A DNA stretch of 11,367 nt. Origin: an uncultured Eubacteriales bacterium. Its GTDB lineage: Bacteria; Bacillota; Clostridia; Oscillospirales; Acutalibacteraceae. The stretch covers positions 1 to 11,367 of the forward strand of contig ONNU01000299.1 in NCBI GenBank assembly GCA_900319255.1. The letters run 5' to 3'. Of this stretch, positions 5,583 to 11,367 are shown in pieces; positions within the stretch are counted from its first letter, which is position 1, and every line of letters starts with the position of its first letter. A program made the position numbers and the translations under genes. The notes under the pieces are model-generated. The model had not been told where the DNA came from and did not search any database. It was given only the letters and a program-made list of their open reading frames with translations.

Positions 5583-6590
5583 TTAATATTCAAGCACCTT
5601 TACTGAATCCGGGAAGAGCTTTGCAAATCCGGTTATGCAGCTGATGGAAGCCCTTTCAAGCTGTCTGTCGATAAGCTTGTCATGATCGGTGATGACACCT
5701 CCGGACTGTACCATCTCAAGAGCGCAGTTCTTGTCAAATGCAACAAGCTTTGTGCCGCTGATGCCGGGTACATGAAGAAGGTTTGCTCCCAGCGGAGTGA
5801 TCATTCTGCCTGATGCATGGAACTGAAGTCCCGCATGGGAATCCTTCATTTCATTCATTCCCAGAAGCTTTTTCATTCCGTCCGTCGGCGCAAGAAGCGT
5901 ATTGAATTCATAGGGTGAAAGCTCCGCCCAGATCTTTACAAGATCGTCATAGGAAACCTTATTGCTTTCCGCTGCGCTTACTGTCTCGGCAGCATTATTA
6001 TTGCCGTCGCCGTTGATAAGCACATCCACAGCGTCAAAAAGCTGCTGTCTTGCGATATATGCGCCGATCTGGCGGAGAGTTACCGTGAAGATATCCAGCT
6101 TCTGGAATTTCACAGCCTCATAGGACGCAACAAGCATCCTGCCTCTTTTCTGCAGCTTTACAAGATGATCCCCGGTCTTTACCTCTGTGTGGGGGAGGAA
6201 AGCGCCCTCCCCTGTGGGCTTGAGGGATTTGTCATCACCAGAGGGAGTAGATACCACTGAGCGGTAGTCCAGTCCGTCAATAACGGTCTTTGCCGCAATA
6301 ACATCGGAAAGGATATCTGCTCTTTCCATTCCCTGTCTTACCGCTCTGGATACATATTCAGGGAAAAGAGCTGCACTGTCGCTGCTCTGGAAGAATTTGC
6401 TCACGCTGTCAGAGCCGGGACCTCCGACTCTGATATCGAATCTCTTGAGCTGGCGCTGATAAGCATCCAGTCCCTCAAGCTCAGTATTTCTGTAATTCTC
6501 CGAAGGATCCAGCTCCTCAAGAACATCTGTAAAGGTCTTTACCCCTCCGGTATACATTCCTTTTTCAAGTCTGATATTATCATATGTCAT
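5583..6590 (-). CDS. Major capsid protein, HK97 fold
   Basis: A 335-residue protein of the size and layout of HK97-fold capsid proteins such as PBSX XkdG. Residues 1-100 are a polar, partly helical N-terminal arm (YRNTELEGLDAYQRQLKRF, SAALFPEYVSRAVRQGM). Next is a charged loop with STPSGDDKSLKPTGEG (114-129) in the E-loop position, then KRGRMLVASYEAVKF and the long spine helix DIFTVTLRQIGAYIARQQLF (166-185) leading to LINGDGNN. The C-terminal part (A-domain and P-domain strands) has NTLLAPTDGMKKLLG, PLGANLLHVPGI and ISCITGFAKLFPDSVKVL. These are typical for the fold. The start ATG has GAGAGG ten bases upstream. A 116-base non-coding stretch separates it from the decoration gene, possibly a leader that boosts capsid expression; no clear hairpin or promoter is seen there. 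Confidence 0.9.
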   Translation of the reverse strand: MTYDNIRLEKGMYTGGVKTFTDVLEELDPSENYRNTELEGLDAYQRQLKRFDIRVGGPGSDSVSKFFQSSDSAALFPEYVSRAVRQGMERADILSDVIAAKTVIDGLDYRSVVSTPSGDDKSLKPTGEGAFLPHTEVKTGDHLVKLQKRGRMLVASYEAVKFQKLDIFTVTLRQIGAYIARQQLFDAVDVLINGDGNNNAAETVSAAESNKVSYDDLVKIWAELSPYEFNTLLAPTDGMKKLLGMNEMKDSHAGLQFHASGRMITPLGANLLHVPGISGTKLVAFDKNCALEMVQSGGVITDHDKLIDRQLERASISCITGFAKLFPDSVKVLEY

Positions 6591-6706
6591 ATTTTAATTA
6601 CCTCTCTTTTTTATTTATAGTTTAATATCTGTTTTTTCCGGGCTGCGGGTACTCTGCGCTGCCTTGAACGCAGAAGCACCCCCGCCCTTCCCTGACCGGC
6701 AGCCGA

Positions 6707-7039
6707 TCAGAGCATGATGCCTGCTGTCAGAGCTGTGGTATCAACGTCTATCACAAGGTATTCCCTGCCTGTATCATTGTCGGGAGCGATCTTTCCGCCC
6801 GAAGCGGAGATCTTTGCATAGCCCACAGAGGGCGCAGAGGAATACGCAACCTTTGCATAGCCCTGTACCTGCACTGCCGCATAGCCGTTTCTTACACCAA
6901 GGCAGATGCCGCAGAAGCTGCCGCTTGCCTTCACTACCGTACCGTTGGCGCTTATCATCACGGGATCACCCGCATTGATAGTGCCGCTTGCTATAAAAGT
7001 GAGAACATTCTCACCAAAACCGTTAAAACATACATCCAT
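6707..7039 (-). CDS. Small capsid decoration protein (DUF2190-like)
   Basis: A 110-residue, glycine- and alanine-rich, beta-type protein with no charged helices: FIASGTINAGDPVMISANGT, then a FCGICLGVRNGYAAVQVQG pair of strands, and an LVIDVDTTALTAGIML ending, seen in parts. The phrase order (space for a value, reset, GV..GYA.VQ..G) is like DUF2190 and head-fibre/decoration proteins that sit on the outside of HK97-fold capsids. It lies between protease and capsid genes, the usual place for such proteins. The start ATG has a strong AAGGAGG seven bases upstream. No Zn or catalytic motif is visible. Confidence 0.65.
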   Translation of the reverse strand: MDVCFNGFGENVLTFIASGTINAGDPVMISANGTVVKASGSFCGICLGVRNGYAAVQVQGYAKVAYSSAPSVGYAKISASGGKIAPDNDTGREYLVIDVDTTALTAGIML

Positions 7040-7053
7040 TGTTATTTTCCTCC

Positions 7054-8031
7054 TTAAATATTTCTGTAATCGCTGTTGTCATGCTTTTCATTTCTTCCCG
7101 CAGGCGAAAGCTGGGGACGCAGGGGCATTACCGAAGCCGCCTTTTCCGTCAGAGCTGCGCAAAGCTCCTCAAGCTGGCGGGCGCTCATTTTATCCGTGAT
7201 AAAGCAGAGAGTATCTCTTTTCAGTCCCGGGAGCGCAATGGCTGCCGCCTTGTTTATATCCGTTTCAAGCCTTCTGCGGTATGTCTCGCCGTCAGCCGCT
7301 TTTTCATTCAGAGTTCGCAGCCTGTCAGCAAGAGCGCTGATCTCATCTGCGGTAAAGCTTTGTTTTCCGCCGATGAATATTCTTTTTTCGATATCGTTGT
7401 TTTCCAGTGTAATCTCTCCTTTGCGATCATTTTCTCCGGCTTCGCCGGTAATTTTATAGCCTTTGATTATCCCCGCAGCCTTCTGCGCCGGGACAGCGAC
7501 AAATGACCATTCATATGCATCCTTCGGCTCATCAAGAACAGCATAGCAATGCTTTCCGTCATATACTCTGCCCTTGATATGCCCGCATCTGCCTATATCC
7601 TCTCCGCACACAGAACAGATACGCTTTCCCACAGAACAGCCGATACTGACCTCCTTTTTTATTCCGCTGTCTATCATTGCGATAAGCTCCTCGCTGCACT
7701 GCGCCACAGGGATGTATGCCCTTGCGGTAAGACGCTTATATTTTCTTCCGTCAAGGGTAAGTCTGTCCTCCGGGGCTTCGAGCCTGCATGAAAATATCCT
7801 TGCGCTCTGGTTTTTGCTTTTCGGGTCATGATCCATGATACCCGTGACTCCGGCGAACAGCTTTTCAAGCCCCTTCAGAGCCTCATCCGAAAAGCGTTCA
7901 TGATCCCTGTCTATCTCATTGTCACAAAGCACAAGGGAAAAGACATAGACCTCATCCTCGCTGAGACTTCTTCTTGTATAGTTATTGATAAGCTCCAGCT
8001 CGCCTTCTTTAAGTTCGCTTTTATTATTCAA
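7054..8031 (-). CDS. Prohead protease with zinc-knuckle insertion and scaffold-like C-terminus (XkdF-like)
   Basis: The frame opens at ATG 8067, but the chosen start is the TTG at 8031, seven bases after AAAAAGGAG; the ATG has no good site. Residue numbers below count from the ATG. The N-terminal 200 residues look like a prohead serine protease of the XkdF/U35-like type: an acidic EIDRDHERFSDEAL motif, a GIMDHDP motif with the likely catalytic His80, and a KEVSIGCSV strand with the likely catalytic Ser141. Directly after this comes C151, C154, C161, H163 (CSVCGEDIGRCGH), a probable zinc knuckle not usual in this family. Residues 240-310 form charged helices (DEISALADRLRTLNEK, SARQLEELCAALTEK), like a fused scaffold domain. 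It should process and shape the prohead. The portal gene ends 32 bases upstream. Confidence 0.75.
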   Translation of the reverse strand: MNNKSELKEGELELINNYTRRSLSEDEVYVFSLVLCDNEIDRDHERFSDEALKGLEKLFAGVTGIMDHDPKSKNQSARIFSCRLEAPEDRLTLDGRKYKRLTARAYIPVAQCSEELIAMIDSGIKKEVSIGCSVGKRICSVCGEDIGRCGHIKGRVYDGKHCYAVLDEPKDAYEWSFVAVPAQKAAGIIKGYKITGEAGENDRKGEITLENNDIEKRIFIGGKQSFTADEISALADRLRTLNEKAADGETYRRRLETDINKAAAIALPGLKRDTLCFITDKMSARQLEELCAALTEKAASVMPLRPQLSPAGRNEKHDNSDYRNI

Positions 8032-8063
8032 TCTATCACTCCTTTTTCTTTTCTGTATGCGTA

Positions 8064-9200
8064 TCATTCACCGGCAGCCTCTTCAAGACGCTTTGCCTGG
8101 GCATTGTAAAGCCTTGCCTTTGCAAGCTCTACCTCATCCTGAAGATTTATGCTGTCCCAGACTATCTCATAGCTGTCTTCAAAGCCCTTCTGTCTGAGAA
8201 CAGCGCTGCATATCTTTGAAATTGCAGCTTCAATTATCATGCGGTAATATTCAAGCTCGCTTGTCAGGATATCCGCCTGCTGGGAGGACATTCTTTCGGT
8301 GGATGACCAGGAAAGTCCCAGAAGAAACGGCGGTATTGCAAGCTTTGATACGATCTGTTCCATAATGCATCTTACGGGAACATTACAGTCCGGCATTACA
8401 TTATCTGCGCCGATCGCCCTGATGCTGACATCGCCCACACTGATAAAATCCCTCGGTTCACGGCTTTTCATCGCCTTGCTCCATTCCGAAGCAATAAGCA
8501 TTGCCCTGTCCTTTGTCAAATTTCTTTCGGATTCATGGGGCTTGTATGTAACAGCAAAACGGACATTGCCTACTCTTTCCCAGTTTGTGCCTATGGTATT
8601 GAAGATCTTCAGAAGGATATCCGTGACGAACGGAAGTCCCTTGAGGACAGACGTACCGTAAATGCTCCCCGGCTCAGGCATCAGCACGCTGCAAAGTATC
8701 AGCGACGGATATGTCACCTCTTTTCTTACGCCTGCGCCGTCATAGCCTATTATCCTGATATCAAGCGGTCCCTGTCCGTATTCAAGCTCTACGTCATCAA
8801 GGCTGCTGTTGTAAAGCGCGGCTATATTTCCCCATGAGTCTGTTACCATCTCACCCACAGCTGTACCGTATGTCAGAAGCTGTTCAAGATACTGGCAGAC
8901 AAAGCTGTGGATGCCGTTTGAAATGCCGTTGACCTGTACGTTTTTCAAAAAGCTGTCAAGCTCCTGCTGGGCGGCTGCGCTTTTGCATTTTACTGAAAAT
9001 CCCCCTACAAGACGCACTATCTTTCCGATGGCTGCGTCAATTATCGGTACAGATTCCCTCAGAGACCGGTACAGCCTTTTTTCGCAGGCTGAAAGCGGAG
9101 TATATCTGCTTATCGCCCCGAAGGGATGAGCACTTCCCACCCCCGGGGATGTCTGCACGCTCAGCTCCTGCTTTTTTCTTTTCAGTCCGAACCAGCTCAA
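8064..9200 (-). CDS. Phage portal protein
   Basis: A 378-residue protein. Portal proteins form the dodecameric ring at one capsid vertex through which DNA is pumped and to which the tail attaches. Seen here: an N-terminal arm; the helical-strand start of the wing (IIDAAIGKIVRLVGGFSV); the LLTYGTAVGEMV motif near 108-119; PEPGSIYGTSVLKGLPF (175-191); and the clip/stem helices with LAIPPFLLGLSWSSTERMS (288-306) then SELEYYRMIIEAAISKI. This IPP.LLG segment and following helix are a recognised portal signature. It is a little shorter than common 400-500-residue portals. The start is a TTG at 9200 that overlaps the TerL stop (TTGA); GGAGGTGAT, a near-perfect anti-16S match, stands seven bases before it. 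Confidence 0.9.
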   Translation of the reverse strand: MSWFGLKRKKQELSVQTSPGVGSAHPFGAISRYTPLSACEKRLYRSLRESVPIIDAAIGKIVRLVGGFSVKCKSAAAQQELDSFLKNVQVNGISNGIHSFVCQYLEQLLTYGTAVGEMVTDSWGNIAALYNSSLDDVELEYGQGPLDIRIIGYDGAGVRKEVTYPSLILCSVLMPEPGSIYGTSVLKGLPFVTDILLKIFNTIGTNWERVGNVRFAVTYKPHESERNLTKDRAMLIASEWSKAMKSREPRDFISVGDVSIRAIGADNVMPDCNVPVRCIMEQIVSKLAIPPFLLGLSWSSTERMSSQQADILTSELEYYRMIIEAAISKICSAVLRQKGFEDSYEIVWDSINLQDEVELAKARLYNAQAKRLEEAAGE

Positions 9201-10453
9201 TAGATCACCTCCCCTCTGTCAAGCGCTATTGCAAAAATATCATCCTCTCTGCTGTTGAGATAGGTGGCTGTAAAATATCTGATATCATCCATGGCGTGAT
9301 CATTCTCCTTGACCGGTTGATCCTTTCCGCTGCTTTCCCAGCGGTAAAGTCCGAATTCCCGGATACTGTCTGTGCAGCAGCGGCAGATGCGTATATTTCC
9401 CTGCTTGAGAGCTGTGCTGACCTGACGGATACCGTCCGTGACATTATTTTTTGCCCGGACGACATTGAAGCGTCCGTGTCTTTTGATAACCTCGATAAAG
9501 CTTGCAGCGGAGGGATCAACGATAACTCTGCTGATCTCACGGCTGCCTGCAAGTTCACACAGACCGCTGTAATGCTCCTCATCCGTTCTGGAGCTGCCCC
9601 TGGTGCGGGAATCGTAATAATATTCCCCGATCCTGTACCATATCCCGTCATGCAGACCCCACAGCCCGAAGGATGATGGATTGACCGTACCGTAATCGCA
9701 GGAGATGACATAATCGTCAAAGCCCCCTGCCGGAACGTCAAAGTACATTTTTTCATCCTCCATAAAGGGATATACAAGCCCCTCGGAGGCGACCCATTTT
9801 CCCAGGACATATCGCTGATAAAAGCTGCCCGAATACATTTTTCTGTATCTTGCAAGCACCGCATCCGAAAGAGACGGATTATCCTCCATGGTGAAATGAA
9901 GATAATAAAGATTCTTTTCGGCGATCCTTTTCACCCATTCCCTGTTAAACCAGTGACCGGGATATTCAGGATTGCAGTTGAACCAGAGCTTTGAGCTTTC
10001 AACAGAGCATCTTGCCACCGCCTGCTCCACAAAGGAGCGGGGCATAAGCGCCGCTTCATCAAACAGCACTCCGCAAAGGGTCATTCCCTGTATCAGCGAA
10101 GCCGAGCCTTCATCCCTGCCCCCGAAAAGATAAAATCTGTTGCACCGTCCATCGGCGCATACCTCAAAAACATTCGAGGACAGCCTGTCATGCACATCAA
10201 AGCCCAGATCTCTCAGAGCCTCGAAAAGCGGTACGATAACATTCCGCTTTACTGAACGGATGGTTTTCCCGCAGATAGCAAAGCTGCCTGCGCAAAACTT
10301 TGCCATTGCCCATGAAACGAAGGAAACGCTCATGCAAAGCGTTTTTCCGCTTCTGACTGCGCCGTCACAGATGATACCGTCGCATCCCGCTCCCTCCCCG
10401 CACCACCACCTCAGAACCGCAAGCTGTTTTTTTGAAAAAGTCCTGTATTTCAT
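9197..10453 (-). CDS. terL: Terminase large subunit, PBSX family (ATPase-nuclease)
   Basis: The packaging motor: the N-terminal ATPase pumps DNA into the prohead and the C-terminal nuclease cuts it. In the 418 residues: Walker A GAVRSGKT (31-38), Walker B CGVLFDEAA (127-135) with the catalytic Glu, a coupling motif WFNCNPEYPGHW (157-168), and a nuclease domain with acidic residues in ISCDYGT (D253), VIVDPSA (D313) and DHAMDDIRY (D389/D390). All key residues are present, so the enzyme looks active. The family is that of PBSX XtmB and related headful-type terminases; length is normal. The ATG shares its A with the TAA of the small-subunit gene. Sixteen or so cysteines are scattered through it, which fits an anaerobe. 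Confidence 0.95.
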   Translation of the reverse strand: MKYRTFSKKQLAVLRWWCGEGAGCDGIICDGAVRSGKTLCMSVSFVSWAMAKFCAGSFAICGKTIRSVKRNVIVPLFEALRDLGFDVHDRLSSNVFEVCADGRCNRFYLFGGRDEGSASLIQGMTLCGVLFDEAALMPRSFVEQAVARCSVESSKLWFNCNPEYPGHWFNREWVKRIAEKNLYYLHFTMEDNPSLSDAVLARYRKMYSGSFYQRYVLGKWVASEGLVYPFMEDEKMYFDVPAGGFDDYVISCDYGTVNPSSFGLWGLHDGIWYRIGEYYYDSRTRGSSRTDEEHYSGLCELAGSREISRVIVDPSAASFIEVIKRHGRFNVVRAKNNVTDGIRQVSTALKQGNIRICRCCTDSIREFGLYRWESSGKDQPVKENDHAMDDIRYFTATYLNSREDDIFAIALDRGEVIY

Positions 10454-10929
10454 TATTCTACCTGCTCCTCCCTTATTCCGGAAACAAGGGCGCTGTAAAA
10501 TTCAGACACCCTGCTTTTATCCTCATGCTGTGTAGCCTCAAGCTTTTCAAGAGCTTTTATCCTGTCAAAGAATTTGATCTCCAGCGCTCCGTCCTTCGGC
10601 CGCCTGATCTCAGCGATATTGAACAGATCCAGACTTTTCAGCTGCTCTTCGTCAGGCTCCTGCGCAAACATCAGCTTCACCGCATCGGTAACATTTCCGA
10701 ATGCCAGCCTTTCATATCCTGCTCTTGCAAGATTGCGGCAGTTTTCCGTTCTTGCATTGTAAAGCCGTTCAAGCTCCCGGTTGATGCTTTCCTTTGACAG
10801 CAGAGCAGCGCCGTTTTTCAAAGGATCCGGATAGCCTGCCAGCGAAGCAGCCTCACGGAAATCTCCGCTGCTGACATAAAAGCTGCAAAATCGTTTTTCT
10901 CTTGTACTAAGCTCCCCCTTATTTTTCAT
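10453..10929 (-). CDS. terS: Terminase small subunit (XtmA-like)
   Basis: A 158-residue protein and the first gene of the operon. The small subunit recognises the DNA to be packaged and activates the large one. Residues 8-55 form the typical Terminase_2 helix-turn-helix: LSTREKRFCSFYVSSGDFR, then EAASLAGYPDPLKNGAALLS with the conserved A.LAGY and following helix. The middle and C-terminus are helical and charged, with FFDRIKALEKLEAT matching the oligomerisation helix (..R.KALELL) of the family. The start ATG has a strong AAAGGAGG eight bases upstream. The gene is preceded by a terminator-like inverted repeat and an AT-rich region. If the cluster packages host DNA, as PBSX does, this subunit may have relaxed specificity; that is inference. 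Confidence 0.9.
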   Translation of the reverse strand: MKNKGELSTREKRFCSFYVSSGDFREAASLAGYPDPLKNGAALLSKESINRELERLYNARTENCRNLARAGYERLAFGNVTDAVKLMFAQEPDEEQLKSLDLFNIAEIRRPKDGALEIKFFDRIKALEKLEATQHEDKSRVSEFYSALVSGIREEQVE

Positions 10930-10965
10930 TTTTAAAACCTCCTTTCATAACTCAGCCCATTCTGC

Positions 10966-10991
10966 AAAAAAGTTGACCTCAAAAGGTCAAC
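10966..10991 (-). promoter_or_regulatory. Terminator-like inverted repeat in the terS leader
   Basis: GTTGACC (10972-10978) and GGTCAAC (10985-10991) form a perfect 7-bp stem with a 6-base loop. On the minus strand the stem is followed at once by six T (complement of 10966-10971), a small intrinsic terminator, 37 bases ahead of the terS start. No promoter fits between it and terS, so the operon transcript probably has to read through it, which would make it an attenuator or antitermination point. The right arm also reads TTGACC on the minus strand, a near-consensus -35, so an operator over an activator-dependent promoter is the alternative; no matching -10 is seen. Confidence 0.5.
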
Positions 10992-11133
10992 AAAAATTGA
11001 TTTTTTCAAAAAATTTTTTAAAAAACTTATTTTTTACACCTCAGAGGACAAAATCAACGGTTTTCGGAGCAAAATAGCATGGTAATGTTTTCCAAACGGT
11101 AAATTAAAGCTGCCGCAAAAAACGGCGGCTGGG

Positions 11134-11184
11134 CTCATAATGTATTGCAGGATATAGCTCACCTGACTTATAATGTATTTTGCA
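11134..11184 (+). repeat. Imperfect direct repeat, possible binding-site pair
   Basis: CTCATAATGTATTGCA (11134-11149) and CTTATAATGTATTTTGCA (11167-11184) differ by one substitution and two extra T, and their left ends are 33 bases apart, close to three helix turns. They lie between the phage operon and the 5S promoter and could bind a regulator of either. Function is inference. Confidence 0.4.
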
Positions 11185-11205
11185 AATATGTAATATCTTA
11201 TAATT

Positions 11206-11222
11206 TTATACAAATTGTATAA
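11206..11222. promoter_or_regulatory. 17-bp palindrome, possible operator
   Basis: TTATACAAATTGTATAA is a perfect 8-1-8 inverted repeat that ends 20 bases before the -35 of the 5S promoter. Its symmetry and size are those of a dimeric repressor or activator site. Being AT-rich it could also serve as an upstream promoter element. No regulator gene is in the window. Confidence 0.4.
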
Positions 11223-11242
11223 TTTTTCTTTTCCTGCACCCC

Positions 11243-11271
11243 TTGTAAAACATCCTGTACTGTGGTATAAT
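11243..11271 (+). promoter_or_regulatory. Strong sigma-A-type promoter of the 5S rRNA gene
   Basis: TTGTAA (11243-11248), a 17-base spacer and a perfect TATAAT (11266-11271) with a TG one base before the -10 (extended -10). Transcription would start near 11278, about 20 bases before the 5S body, with an AT-rich region upstream as in many rRNA promoters. Confidence 0.8.
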
Positions 11272-11296
11272 AACAAAGTCGCTAAGCGGCGATATA

Positions 11297-11367
<71 letters not shown>

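Larger units (their letters stand above)
10992..11242. other. AT-rich non-coding region upstream of the phage operon
   Basis: No convincing gene is seen here on either strand. At 11001-11035 six-base runs of T and A alternate almost without interruption, a sequence likely to bend or melt easily. At 11108-11130 AGCTGCCG and CGGCGGCT form an 8-bp stem with one G-T pair; on the minus strand it is followed by TTTAATTT, a weak terminator. Several TATAAT-like hexamers lie on the plus strand (11169-11174, 11199-11204) without good -35 partners. No clear minus-strand promoter for the phage operon was found. Confidence 0.5.

Noticed and set aside
9149..9676. 175-codon plus-strand frame
   Set aside because: It lies antisense to the portal start and terL, has no ribosome binding site, and is an artefact of codon bias on the other strand.
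9226..9864. 212-codon minus-strand frame inside terL
   Set aside because: It overlaps the terL nuclease region in another frame; terL has clear motifs there, and the alternative product has no recognisable pattern.
11001..11035. Alternating six-base A and T runs as a replication origin or curved-DNA element
   Set aside because: No DnaA-box-like sites or iterons are nearby; simple AT-richness is enough to explain it, so it is noted only in the intergenic entry.
11180..11222. Minus-strand promoter made from TTGTAT (in the palindrome) and a CATATT hexamer 17 bases on
   Set aside because: The -10 match is poor and the region is so AT-rich that such pairs arise by chance; not strong enough to call as the operon promoter.
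145..11296. Attachment-site direct repeats flanking the cluster
   Set aside because: I compared the regions around 145-239 and 10930-11296 by eye and saw no shared repeat of useful length; no integrase gene is present either.

Overview
The window holds a compact, apparently complete block of phage particle genes, all on the minus strand. It is flanked on the left by the 3' end of a host cell-surface gene (+ strand) and on the right by the 5' part of a 5S rRNA gene (+ strand). The moderate GC content, strong GGAGG-type ribosome binding sites, a C-terminal SPATGD-type sorting signal on the flanking gene and PBSX-like gene families suggest a gut Clostridia member, perhaps Ruminococcaceae/Oscillospiraceae. 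This placement is inference; no taxonomic marker beyond the partial 5S is present.

In transcription order (right to left) the block encodes the small terminase (10929-10453), large terminase (10453-9197), portal (9200-8064), prohead protease with a C-terminal scaffold-like region (8031-7054), a small decoration/stabilising protein (7039-6707) and the major capsid protein (6590-5583). Three small head-tail joining proteins follow (5569-5210, 5205-4870, 4873-4457), then a probable tail tube protein (4491-4087), a 49-residue microprotein (4090-3941), a LysM-tipped tail protein (3944-3429), a baseplate hub (3435-2512), a spike/gpV-like protein (2522-2187), a gp25/GP46-like wedge protein (2190-1936), baseplate J (1742 or 1775 to 717) and a YmfQ/DUF2313 protein (713-240). 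Most genes overlap by a few bases or lie a few bases apart, so this looks like one translationally coupled operon. It ends at a hairpin terminator region (185-238) that it shares with the convergent host gene.

The order closely follows the Bacillus PBSX/Xkd module. However, the tail sheath, tape measure, tail assembly chaperones, tail fibres, holin/endolysin, integrase, replication genes and repressor are all absent between the two chromosomal flanks. Every reading frame present is open and the catalytic residues of TerL are visible, so it does not look like random decay. The most interesting reading is a domesticated minimal DNA-packaging particle, possibly gene-transfer-agent-like, with a contractile-type baseplate but no sheath and no length ruler. 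That functional reading is inference.

The 5' regulatory region (10930-11296) is AT-rich and has no clear minus-strand promoter. It carries a terminator-like inverted repeat just upstream of terS, a 17-bp palindrome, an imperfect direct repeat, and a strong plus-strand promoter for the 5S gene.
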